A DNA stretch of 48,391 nt from Bacillota bacterium (GTDB lineage Bacteria > Bacillota > Clostridia > Oscillospirales > Ethanoligenentaceae). Below the pieces are notes generated by a model, which was not told where the DNA came from, searched no databases, and saw only the letters and a list, made by a program, of their open reading frames with translations. The stretch spans positions 1 through 48,391 of the forward strand of contig JAEWAE010000055.1 in assembly GCA_023391835.1 (NCBI GenBank), given 5' to 3'. Of this stretch, positions 40,866 through 48,391 are shown piece by piece. Numbering within the stretch: the first letter of the stretch is position 1; each line of letters opens with the position of its first letter. Position numbers and translations under genes: made by a program.

Positions 40866-41055
40866 TTCGTTTCCCGTTTCCTGCCGGGCCGGTTATGTGA
40901 AACGACCGGAGAGAGCATATGCCGGGGCACGGTTTGAAAATCCCCGTCCAAGCAAACGGCCGCATTTTTCCGGGGCAGAGCGCCTCGGGTACGACGGCCC
41001 CGCTTTTCCCGCGCGTCTGCACATAAGGCCGACTTTGTATCCATAGGAGAGGCAT

Positions 41056-41898
41056 ATGGAAAAATATCTGAAAAAATACTTTGCGGTGTTCGCGCTGCCG
41101 ACGACGATTGCCTTCACCATCGCGTTCGCCATTCCGTTCATCCTTGGCATCATGCTTTCCTTCTGCAAATTTACGACGGTGCTCGACGCACAGTGGACGG
41201 GCGTGCGCAATTATGTGCGGGCCTTTTCCGACGCAGGCTTCCGCAATGCGCTGGGCTTTACGGCCTTGTTTGCCGTGGTGGCGGTGGTCACCATCAACGT
41301 GTGTGCCTTCGTGCTTGCGCTGCTCCTCACCCGGGGCAAACGGGGCACCAATGTGTTTCGCACGGTGATTTTCATGCCCAACCTCATTGGCGGCATCGTG
41401 CTCGGGTATATCTGGCAGCTCATCCTCAACGGCATTCTCCACTGGGTGGGCGCGACCTTGACGGAAAACGCCGTATACGGTTTTTGGGGCCTTGTCATCC
41501 TGATGAATTGGCAGGTCATCGGGTATATGATGGTCATTTATATCGCGGGGATTCAGAATGTCCCGCGGGACCTGCTGGAAGCGGCCAAAGTGGATGGCGC
41601 AACGCCGCTGGAAACGGTGCATCACATCATCATGCCGCTGATCCGGCCGGCCATCACCATCTGCCTGTTTCTGTCGCTGACCAATGCCTTTAAAATGTTC
41701 GACCAGAACCTGGCGCTGACAAACGGCGCCCCGGCCAGAAAGACCACGATGCTGGCGCTGGATATTTACAACACGTTTTACGGCCGCAACGGATGGGAAG
41801 GCGTCGGCCAGGCCAAAGCGGTGCTCTTTTCCGTCATCGTGGCAGTTATCGCGCTGACCCAGCTCTATCTGACCAGACGGAAGGAGGTTGACGGCTGA
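41056..41898 (+). CDS. Sugar ABC transporter permease (MalF type)
   Basis: Inner-membrane permease of 280 residues with six spans. The coupling EAA loop is NVPRDLLEAAKVDGATPLET, followed by HHIIMPLIRPAITICLFLSL. Late FKMFDQNLALTNGAPARKTT is typical of MalF-like sugar permeases. ATG follows AGGAGAGG. Overlaps the next gene by one base (TGATG). Confidence 0.92.
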   Translation: MEKYLKKYFAVFALPTTIAFTIAFAIPFILGIMLSFCKFTTVLDAQWTGVRNYVRAFSDAGFRNALGFTALFAVVAVVTINVCAFVLALLLTRGKRGTNVFRTVIFMPNLIGGIVLGYIWQLILNGILHWVGATLTENAVYGFWGLVILMNWQVIGYMMVIYIAGIQNVPRDLLEAAKVDGATPLETVHHIIMPLIRPAITICLFLSLTNAFKMFDQNLALTNGAPARKTTMLALDIYNTFYGRNGWEGVGQAKAVLFSVIVAVIALTQLYLTRRKEVDG

Positions 41899-42752
41899 TG
41901 AATCGGGAGATTGCCGTAAAGCCGCGCCTGCGTGTGTCAGAAGCCGTCATCTTCGTCGTTCTGACGGTTGTGTCCATCCTGTTTGTGCTGCCGATTTTCG
42001 TCGTGTTCATGAATTCTTTCAAAAACCGGCTGTATATCAGCGATGCGCCGTTTGCCCTGGGCAACGCAAAGACCTTTGTGGGCCTTTATAATTATCAGTC
42101 CGGCGCTCAGAAAATCCACTTTTTCAGCGCGTTCGGCTATTCGCTTTTTATCACTGTCTGCTCGGTGGCGGTCATCGTGCTGTTCACGGCCATGACCGCG
42201 TGGTATATCACACGCGTGCACAGCCGGGTTTCCAGCGCCATCTATATGAGCTTTGCCTTTTCCATGATCGTGCCGTTCCAGATGGTCATGTTCACCATGT
42301 CCAAGGTGGCAAATCTGCTGCATCTGGATAACCCGGTGGGCATCATCGTGATCTATCTGGGCTTCGGCGCCGGTCTTTCCACCTTCCTCTACTGCGGCTT
42401 TGTCAAGTCCATTCCCACGGAAATCGAAGAGGCGGCCATGATCGATGGCTGCAACCCGATCCAGATGTTTTTCCGCCTGATCTTCCCGATTCTCAAGCCC
42501 ATCGCCATCACAGTCGCCATACTGGATGCCATGTGGATCTGGAACGACTACCTGCTGCCTTATTTGCTCATCGGTTCGGATTATCGCACGATCCCCATTG
42601 CCATCCAGTATCTGCAGGGCGGCTATGGCTCCATCGACATGGGTGCCATGATGGCCATGCTGGTGCTTGCCATTATTCCCATTATCATTTTCTATTCGTT
42701 CTGCCAACGGTATATCATCGAGGGCGTCGTGGCCGGGGCTGTCAAGGGATAA
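41898..42752 (+). CDS. Sugar ABC transporter permease (MalG type)
   Basis: Partner permease of 284 residues with six spans. Coupling loop SIPTEIEEAAMIDGCNPIQM then FFRLIFPILKPIAITVAILD; late WNDYLLPYLLIGSDYRTIPI is typical of MalG. No ATPase gene is in the operon, so the importer probably uses a shared MsmK/MsmX-type ATPase encoded elsewhere, as is common in Bacillota. Confidence 0.92.
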   Translation: MNREIAVKPRLRVSEAVIFVVLTVVSILFVLPIFVVFMNSFKNRLYISDAPFALGNAKTFVGLYNYQSGAQKIHFFSAFGYSLFITVCSVAVIVLFTAMTAWYITRVHSRVSSAIYMSFAFSMIVPFQMVMFTMSKVANLLHLDNPVGIIVIYLGFGAGLSTFLYCGFVKSIPTEIEEAAMIDGCNPIQMFFRLIFPILKPIAITVAILDAMWIWNDYLLPYLLIGSDYRTIPIAIQYLQGGYGSIDMGAMMAMLVLAIIPIIIFYSFCQRYIIEGVVAGAVKG

Positions 42753-42801
42753 GCCGCCCGACCGCCGTACGTCTGCAACACTGCGGGAGGATTGATTGCT
42801 T

Positions 42802-45800
42802 ATGGAAAGAAGCTGCGGGGTACTTCTGCCCATTTCCGCGCTGCCGTCCCGATACGGTATCGGGACGCTGGGCCGCGCCGCGTTCCGGTTTGTCGATTTT
42901 CTGAAAAAGGCGGGCCACACCTATTGGCAGCTTCTTCCCACCGTGCCGTCGGGGGTGGGGAATTCGCCGTATTCTTCGTTTTCCACTTTCGCGGGCAATC
43001 CGTATTTTATCGACCCGGATGAGCTGATCCGCCGCGGGCTGCTGAAGCCGGAGGAATGTGAAGGGGTCGCATGGTCCGCATCCGAAGACCGGGTGGATTA
43101 TCAGGCGCTGAATGAAAACCGCATGGCATTGCTGCGACGGGCCTATGCGCGCAGCCAAGCCGCCGACGATCCGGAGTTTGCGCGTTTCCGGCGGGAAAAC
43201 GCCTCATGGCTGGGGGATTATTCCTTTTTTATGGCGCTGAAAGATTGGTTCGGCGGCAAAAGCTGGCGCGAATGGGACGACCCCCTGCGCCTGCGGCAGC
43301 CGGAGGCGCTTGCGCAGTACCGGGAAAAGCTGGCGGATGATATCGGATTTTGGAATTATACGCAGTATCTGTTTTCCCGGCAGTATCGTCGGCTGAAAGC
43401 CTATGCCCGGGGCAGCGGCATCCGCATCGTGGGGGATATGCCGATCTATGTGGCCGAAGACAGCGCCGATATCTGGGCGCATCCGCAGCTTTTCAGCCTG
43501 GATGCCGATCTGCGGCCCCGGCTGGTGGCCGGTGTTCCGCCGGATTATTTCAGCCGCACGGGCCAGCTATGGGGCAACCCTGTCTATGACTGGCAGGGTC
43601 ACCGCCAGGCGCTTTATGATTGGTGGCTTTCGCGGTTTGAGTCTGCCTTCGCGCTTTTCGACGTCATCCGCATTGACCATTTCCGGGCGTTTGACGAATA
43701 CTATGCCATCCCCTACGGGGAAGCGACGGCTGAACATGGCAGCTGGGAAAAAGGCCCGGGGAACAATTTCTTCGAATCCGTACGCAAACGGTTTTCCGAC
43801 CCCACCATCATCGCCGAAGATTTGGGCGGCATCACCGCATCGGTGCGCCAGCTTTTAAAAGACACCGGCTTCCCGGGCATGAAAGTGCTGCAGTTCGGCT
43901 TCAACGCGGCGGATGACAGCATGGATCTGCCCCATCATTATCTGCCCAACCAGGTGGCCTATACCGGCACGCACGACAACGATACATTGGTCGGCTGGTT
44001 TGAAAAAGCAAACGACTCCGATCAGCGGTTTGCCATGGAATATCTCAATATCCGGCGGGAAGAGGATTTTCCCTCCGCAGCGATCCATGCGCTGTTTTGC
44101 AGCCCCGCCAATCTGGCCGTGGTGCCGATGCAGGATTGGCTGGAACTGCCGGGCGGCGCGCGCATGAACACCCCCTCCACCATCGGGGATAACTGGGAAT
44201 GGCGGCTGCGGGCCGATCAGTTGACCGACGCTCTGGCCGAAAGGATGAATGGCATGGCAACAGTCAGCAGACGAAATTCCCTCTGGAAAGAGGACAAAAC
44301 CATCGACCCGGCGGCGATCCTGCAGGCGGCGGAAGATGCGCTGTGTGAGGAATATCATACCACACTGGCCCAGGCGGATACGGTGCCGGTGTACCGCTGC
44401 CTGTCACGGGCCGTGGTCAACGCCGTCTATCCCCTTTGGCGGCAGACGGAGACTCGGGCGGAAACGCATAAGCAGGCCTGTTATCTGTCGGCGGAATTCC
44501 TGGTCGGGCGGCTTGTGTATAATAACCTGTATGCCCTTGGCCTGCTGGAGGATATCCGGAAGCTGCTGGGCGAAAAGGGCTTCGATATTTGCCGGCTGGA
44601 AGACATAGAGGACGCAGCCCTCGGCAACGGGGGCCTGGGCCGGCTGGCGGCCTGTTTTCTGGATAGTGCGGCTACCCATCGGCTGCCGCTGCGGGGGTAT
44701 GGCATCCGCTACCGTTACGGGCTGTTCCGCCAGAGTTTTGAGAACGGCTTCCAGACCGAGCGGGCGGACGACTGGGATGCGGCCCATGACCCGTGGTCCG
44801 TGCGGCGGGAGGATGAAAAGCTGCCGGTCCGTTTTGCCGACCAGACAGTTTGGGCCGTACCTTACGACATGCCCGTTATCGGCTACCGCGCCGGTTTCGT
44901 CGGTACGCTGCGCCTATGGCAGAGCGAGCCGCGGCAGGACTTTGATTTTTCGCTTTTCAACGCCCAGAAATACGACGCGGCCGTGCGGGAAAAGAACGAT
45001 GCGGAACGCATTTCCATGGTGCTCTACCCAAACGACGACACCGACGCCGGCAAGGCCCTGCGCATCAAGCAGGAATATTTCCTCACCAGCGCGTCCATGC
45101 AGGATATGCTGCGTCGTTTTAAAGCGTCCCATGGGGCCGATTTTGACCGCATCCCGGATTTTTACGTCTGTCAGCTCAACGATACCCATCCGGTCATGGC
45201 GATACCCGAGCTCGTGCGCCTGCTGACGGCGGAGGGCCTTGATTTTCCGGCGGCTTTTGCCATCGCCCGCCGCACTTTTGCCTACACCAATCATACCGTC
45301 ATGGCGGAAGCGCTGGAAAAATGGAATTACCGGCTTTTCAAGTCGGTGGTGCCCGAAATTGCGGCCGTCATCCGGCAGATCAACCGCTGTCTGCTGAGTG
45401 AACTGCACCGCCGGCATGCTTCACTGGAGGAAATCGAGCGGCGGGCCATCGTGGCCGACGGCAACGTCCATATCGCGCGGCTGGCCGTTTACTCCACCTT
45501 CGCGGTCAACGGCGTGGCACGGATTCACACAGAAATTCTGAAGCATCGGCTTTTTGCCGACTGGTATGCCGATCACCCCGAAAAATTTCAGAATAAGACC
45601 AACGGCATCACCCAGCGCCGGTGGCTGGGGCTGTGCAACCCCGAGCTGGCGGGCCTTATCACGGGGCTGATCGGCGATTCCTGGCTCAGCGATCTGAGCG
45701 CGCTGCAAAACCTGACTCTCTATCGGGATGATGAAGAGGTGCTCCGGCGGTTCGCCGCCGTCAAACTGTGCAAAAAGCGGCAGCTGGCCGATTATATCCG

Positions 45801-46659
45801 CATCCATGAGCAGGTCGATCTGGACCCCGATTTTATCTTCGACATTCAGGCCAAACGCCTCCATGAGTATAAGCGGCAGCTGCTCAACGCTTTTTCCATC
45901 GTCAGTCTGTATTTCCAGCTCCGGGAGGGGCGGCTCCCGGATTTTCAGCCCACGGCATATATCTTTGGGGCCAAGGCGGCGCCTGGCTATCTGCGGGCCA
46001 AGGGCATCATCAAATACATCAACGAGATTGCCCGCGTCGTCAACGGCGACCCCCGCGTGGCGGATAAGCTCAAAGTGGTGTTCGTGCAGAATTACGACGT
46101 TTCCTACGCGGAAAAACTGATGCCGGCCGCCGATATTTCCGAGCAGATCTCGACCGCGGGGCTGGAAGCCTCCGGTACGGGCAATATGAAATTCATGCTG
46201 GGCGGCGCCGTGACGCTTGGCACCCACGACGGCGCCAACATCGAGATTTTCGAATACGCCGGCGAGGCAAATAACTACGGCTTCGGCGCCACGGTGGAAG
46301 AGCTCGACTCCATCCGGGATACGTACGACCCGAAAAAGCTCTATGAGACCCAGCCGGAGCTGCGCCGGGCGGTCGACACGTTGGTCGACGGCACGTTTGA
46401 CGACGGGGGCACCGGCTGGTTCCGCGAGCTTTATCAGTCGCTGCTGGAGGGCGCCAGCTGGCACCGGCCGGATAACTACTTCCTCTTTTATGACTTTGCC
46501 GACTATATGAAGCGCAAGCTTCAGGCCAACGCCGATTACCGCGACCGGGCCGCATTTGTCCGCAAATGCTGGGAAAACGTCGCCCACGCCGGGCCGTTTT
46601 CCAGCGACCGCACGGTGGCGGAGTATGCCGCGGATATCTGGCATATCCGGGAACAGTGA
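42802..46659 (+). CDS. malQ-glgP: Fused 4-alpha-glucanotransferase / alpha-glucan phosphorylase
   Basis: One open frame of 1285 residues joining two enzymes. Residues 1-495 are a complete GH77 amylomaltase: nucleophile D292 (VIRIDHFRAFDEYYAIP), acid/base E339 (IIAEDLGGI) and transition-state D392 (YTGTHDNDTLVGW). After a short linker, residues from about 515 are a GT35 phosphorylase: CYLSAEFLVGR, EDAALGNGGLGRLAACFLDS, QLNDTHPVMAIPEL and PLP-binding K1130 in EASGTGNMKFML. The next segment reads LGTHDGANIEI, with His for the usual Leu. MalQ would convert short maltodextrins to longer chains plus glucose, and the phosphorylase would release glucose-1-P. ATG 42802 is 11 bases after GGGAGG; TTG 42796 is possible. 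Both active sites look intact. Confidence 0.93.
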   Translation: MERSCGVLLPISALPSRYGIGTLGRAAFRFVDFLKKAGHTYWQLLPTVPSGVGNSPYSSFSTFAGNPYFIDPDELIRRGLLKPEECEGVAWSASEDRVDYQALNENRMALLRRAYARSQAADDPEFARFRRENASWLGDYSFFMALKDWFGGKSWREWDDPLRLRQPEALAQYREKLADDIGFWNYTQYLFSRQYRRLKAYARGSGIRIVGDMPIYVAEDSADIWAHPQLFSLDADLRPRLVAGVPPDYFSRTGQLWGNPVYDWQGHRQALYDWWLSRFESAFALFDVIRIDHFRAFDEYYAIPYGEATAEHGSWEKGPGNNFFESVRKRFSDPTIIAEDLGGITASVRQLLKDTGFPGMKVLQFGFNAADDSMDLPHHYLPNQVAYTGTHDNDTLVGWFEKANDSDQRFAMEYLNIRREEDFPSAAIHALFCSPANLAVVPMQDWLELPGGARMNTPSTIGDNWEWRLRADQLTDALAERMNGMATVSRRNSLWKEDKTIDPAAILQAAEDALCEEYHTTLAQADTVPVYRCLSRAVVNAVYPLWRQTETRAETHKQACYLSAEFLVGRLVYNNLYALGLLEDIRKLLGEKGFDICRLEDIEDAALGNGGLGRLAACFLDSAATHRLPLRGYGIRYRYGLFRQSFENGFQTERADDWDAAHDPWSVRREDEKLPVRFADQTVWAVPYDMPVIGYRAGFVGTLRLWQSEPRQDFDFSLFNAQKYDAAVREKNDAERISMVLYPNDDTDAGKALRIKQEYFLTSASMQDMLRRFKASHGADFDRIPDFYVCQLNDTHPVMAIPELVRLLTAEGLDFPAAFAIARRTFAYTNHTVMAEALEKWNYRLFKSVVPEIAAVIRQINRCLLSELHRRHASLEEIERRAIVADGNVHIARLAVYSTFAVNGVARIHTEILKHRLFADWYADHPEKFQNKTNGITQRRWLGLCNPELAGLITGLIGDSWLSDLSALQNLTLYRDDEEVLRRFAAVKLCKKRQLADYIRIHEQVDLDPDFIFDIQAKRLHEYKRQLLNAFSIVSLYFQLREGRLPDFQPTAYIFGAKAAPGYLRAKGIIKYINEIARVVNGDPRVADKLKVVFVQNYDVSYAEKLMPAADISEQISTAGLEASGTGNMKFMLGGAVTLGTHDGANIEIFEYAGEANNYGFGATVEELDSIRDTYDPKKLYETQPELRRAVDTLVDGTFDDGGTGWFRELYQSLLEGASWHRPDNYFLFYDFADYMKRKLQANADYRDRAAFVRKCWENVAHAGPFSSDRTVAEYAADIWHIREQ

Positions 46660-46695
46660 GACCCGATTACTTTCCGAGAAAGGTTCTGATCCGTT

Positions 46696-47412
46696 TTGGC
46701 CGCCATAGAGGGGAAAAAGATTGCCGCCGACATGCACTGTCATACGTCGGTGAGTGTCCACGCATACCACACGCTGGGTGAAATGGTGGGGCAGGCCGGC
46801 CGCATCGGGCTCGCGGCGTTTGCCGTGACCGACCACGGGCCGGCGATGGAGGATGCGCCGCGGCTGTGCCACTTTGAGGGGCTGCCCACGCTGCCCGACG
46901 TGATGGAGGGCGTGCGCGTCTATAAGGGCGTAGAAGCGAATATCATCGATTTTGACGGGCATCTGGATATCCCCGACCGGGTGCTGGCCGCGCTTGACTG
47001 GGTGATTGCCTCCTTCCACGAGGCGGTGTGCCCCCACGGCAGCGTGGAGCAGCACACCCGGGCCTATCTCCGCCTGGCGGAAAACCCTTACGTCCATGTT
47101 ATCGGGCACAGCGCGGGCGATTATGCCTATGATTTTGCCACGGTGCTGCCCGTCTGGAAAGCGAAGGGGCTTCTGGTCGAGATCAACAAAAATCAGGCGG
47201 AGCTGCCGCGCTGCCGGGAGCTTGCGCTCTGGTGCAAACGGCTGCGTATCCCCGTGGTGGCGGATTCGGACGCGCACAATATCTATACCCTCGGCGGCGT
47301 CGAAAAAGCCATGGCGCTGCTGCGCGCGGTCGATTTCCCGCCGGAACTGATCGCCAATCTGGATGCAGAACGGATGGACCGTTTTGTGCGCGCCCGCCGG
47401 CAGAGTCATTGA
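46696..47412 (+). CDS. PHP domain phosphatase/phosphoesterase
   Basis: Metal-dependent hydrolase of 238 residues, YcdX-like PHP family. Metal-binding motifs in order: AADMHCHTSVSVHAY, AVTDHGPAME, GVEANIIDFDG, VIASFHEAV, IGHSAGDY and VADSDAHNIYTLGG. Substrate unknown; phosphorylated sugars or nucleotides are typical for such enzymes. The start is TTG 46696, poorly supported by a ribosome site; the true start may be slightly downstream, but it cannot lie far inside because DMHCHT is near the N-terminus. It is 36 bp after the MalQ-GlgP gene, so probably same operon. Confidence 0.87.
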   Translation: MAAIEGKKIAADMHCHTSVSVHAYHTLGEMVGQAGRIGLAAFAVTDHGPAMEDAPRLCHFEGLPTLPDVMEGVRVYKGVEANIIDFDGHLDIPDRVLAALDWVIASFHEAVCPHGSVEQHTRAYLRLAENPYVHVIGHSAGDYAYDFATVLPVWKAKGLLVEINKNQAELPRCRELALWCKRLRIPVVADSDAHNIYTLGGVEKAMALLRAVDFPPELIANLDAERMDRFVRARRQSH

Positions 47413-47456
47413 CCCGGCACCCGGCCGCCGCCGACATTTTCGAGGAGACATGCCAT

Positions 47457-48326
47457 ATGAAATTTCTGGGGACCGGTGCGGCCGAAATGTACCCAAATCC
47501 CTTTTGCGGCTGCACAGTGTGCGAAAGGGCCAGAGCGGAAGGGGAGGCACCCCGGCTCCGCTCGGCCCTGCTGCTCGACCGGCATAATCTGATCGATTTC
47601 GGCCCGGACGTGCTGGCGGCCAGCCTGTTGTATCACGCTCCGCTGACAGAGTTGGAAAACGTCTTTATCACGCATACCCATGAGGATCATTTCAGCCTTG
47701 CCAATATCGACGTGCTGACCATGACCGATAAGCGCACCGATCACTGGCCGGTGCGCTTTTACCTTTCTGCCCGCGCCTGCGACTGGCTGGCGCGGTATAT
47801 CCGCGCCGTGGGCCCCCTTTATGCGGGCGGCCGGACGGATCTGGAGCGCCTGATGGACGCCGGTCGGGTGACGTTTCAGCCGGTGCGGCCTTACGAGCCG
47901 TTCAAAGGCGGCGGGATGCGGATTTTCCCGGTCGAATCCAATCACCGGGTGAATGACGGCGAATACGCTTTAAACTACCTGTTCGACAGGGGCCCGGACG
48001 GCAAGCTGCTGTATGTGGCCGACGCGGGGCTTTATGATACGCACAACCTGGAGGCCCTGCGGGGGGCTGGGGCCGACCGGCTCGTCATGGAAGGCACCTT
48101 CGGCTCTCAGGAACTGGATGAGGCCAGCCCTCACCTGAATGCGGCCCATTTTATCACGCAGGTGGAGCGTTTCGTGCAGGCCGGCATCATCCGGCCCGAC
48201 GCGGCCATCTATGTGACGCACATCAATCAGTGCAATACCTTTACCCAGACGGAGTATCAGGCATATATGGGAAGCCACACCCGCCGCCGCATCATGGTGG
48301 CTTATGACGGCATGGAGATCGCATGA
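47457..48326 (+). CDS. Metallo-beta-lactamase-fold hydrolase, PhnP-like
   Basis: Phosphodiesterase-type hydrolase of 289 residues. The dinuclear metal motif is THTHEDHFSL (H73, H75, D77, H78), with later SNHRVNDGEYALNYLFD and LYVADAGLYDT supplying further ligands. The N-terminal CGCTVCERA (C17, C19, C22) matches the structural zinc site of PhnP, the enzyme opening cyclic ribose phosphates. Sequence around it (FLGTGAAEMYPNPFCGC) also resembles PhnP, but no other phosphonate gene is nearby, so the substrate may differ. ATG follows GAGGAG. Last gene in the window, probably co-transcribed with the PHP gene. Confidence 0.88.
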   Translation: MKFLGTGAAEMYPNPFCGCTVCERARAEGEAPRLRSALLLDRHNLIDFGPDVLAASLLYHAPLTELENVFITHTHEDHFSLANIDVLTMTDKRTDHWPVRFYLSARACDWLARYIRAVGPLYAGGRTDLERLMDAGRVTFQPVRPYEPFKGGGMRIFPVESNHRVNDGEYALNYLFDRGPDGKLLYVADAGLYDTHNLEALRGAGADRLVMEGTFGSQELDEASPHLNAAHFITQVERFVQAGIIRPDAAIYVTHINQCNTFTQTEYQAYMGSHTRRRIMVAYDGMEIA

Positions 48327-48391
48327 GGCCGCCCATTTGAAACACCGTGGGTGATTTGACATCGCCGGGCCGTGCAAAGCGCGGGGAGGCA

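Noticed and set aside
48356..48391. Promoter at the window end (TTGACA at 48356-48361).
   Set aside because: No -10 element at the proper distance. GGGGAGG at 48383-48389 may be the ribosome site of a gene beyond the window, but no start codon is visible.
1..48391. tRNA, rRNA, insertion sequence or prophage genes.
   Set aside because: I saw no transposase, integrase or phage structural protein, no terminal repeats, and no tRNA or rRNA signature on either strand by eye.

Overview
The window looks like a chromosomal piece of a GC-rich, saccharolytic, probably anaerobic Gram-positive bacterium (Bacillota, Clostridia; an Oscillospirales-type gut or digester organism is my best guess). The basis is strong AGGAGG-type ribosome sites, frequent TTG/GTG starts, clean sigma-A promoters with 16-17 bp spacers, many lipoprotein-anchored ABC systems, and ROK, GntR-FCD, LacI and AraC regulators. 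There is no rRNA gene, tRNA, CRISPR array or insertion sequence to fix the taxonomy. Nearly all of the sequence is accessory carbohydrate, peptide and nucleoside uptake and catabolism.

Layout. (1) 90-3359: two Gfo/Idh/MocA dehydrogenases on the minus strand, divergent from an AraC regulator. (2) 3374-11037: a ROK (XylR-type) repressor divergent from a pentose operon: DUF4867 protein, xylulokinase and a fucose/arabinose-isomerase-fold isomerase, then phosphoketolase with its own promoter, a Rex-like site over its -10, and a terminator. Together these could take an aldopentose to xylulose, xylulose-5-P, then acetyl-P plus glyceraldehyde-3-P. (3) 11087-13600: a GH3 beta-xylosidase-type enzyme that could supply the pentose. 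(4) 13793-19113: an IT-superfamily-like transporter, a hydantoinase/oxoprolinase (HyuA) with no HyuB, an HExxH zincin-like protein and a GntR-FCD regulator. (5) 19242-26368: a complete oligopeptide ABC system (SBP, two ATPases, two permeases) with an M20 peptidase. (6) 26383-27999: a CDF metal exporter and a C39-fold cysteine-peptidase-like protein. (7) 28032-29987: a GH127 beta-L-arabinofuranosidase. (8) 30127-31523: a lower-GC, monocistronic gene whose SHOCT tail is interrupted by two in-frame TAG codons. (9) 31649-32776: a zinc alcohol dehydrogenase. (10) 32870-37993: a BMP-type nucleoside ABC importer (lipoprotein, double ATPase, two permeases). (11) 38110-48326: a LacI repressor with three matching operators, an alpha-glucan ABC importer lacking its ATPase, a MalQ-GlgP fusion, a PHP hydrolase and a PhnP-like metallo-beta-lactamase protein.

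The most unusual item is the SHOCT gene. After codon 354 the frame meets TAG, continues 46 codons through a Pro/Ala linker into a SHOCT motif, meets TAG again at a position often occupied by Gln, and ends 18 codons later at TAA. Of the other 34 genes here, 21 end in TGA, 12 in TAA and one in TAG, and that one (the GntR gene) has a doubtful 3' end after a nine-G run. This fits either a foreign gene from a TAG-recoded source (for example a phage), amber suppression in this organism, or a decaying gene. Other points of interest are the Rex-like site at phosphoketolase, the HExxH protein in the hydantoinase cluster, the MalQ-GlgP fusion, an apparent CTG start for the LacI protein, and a hairpin after the binding-protein gene in all three ABC operons.
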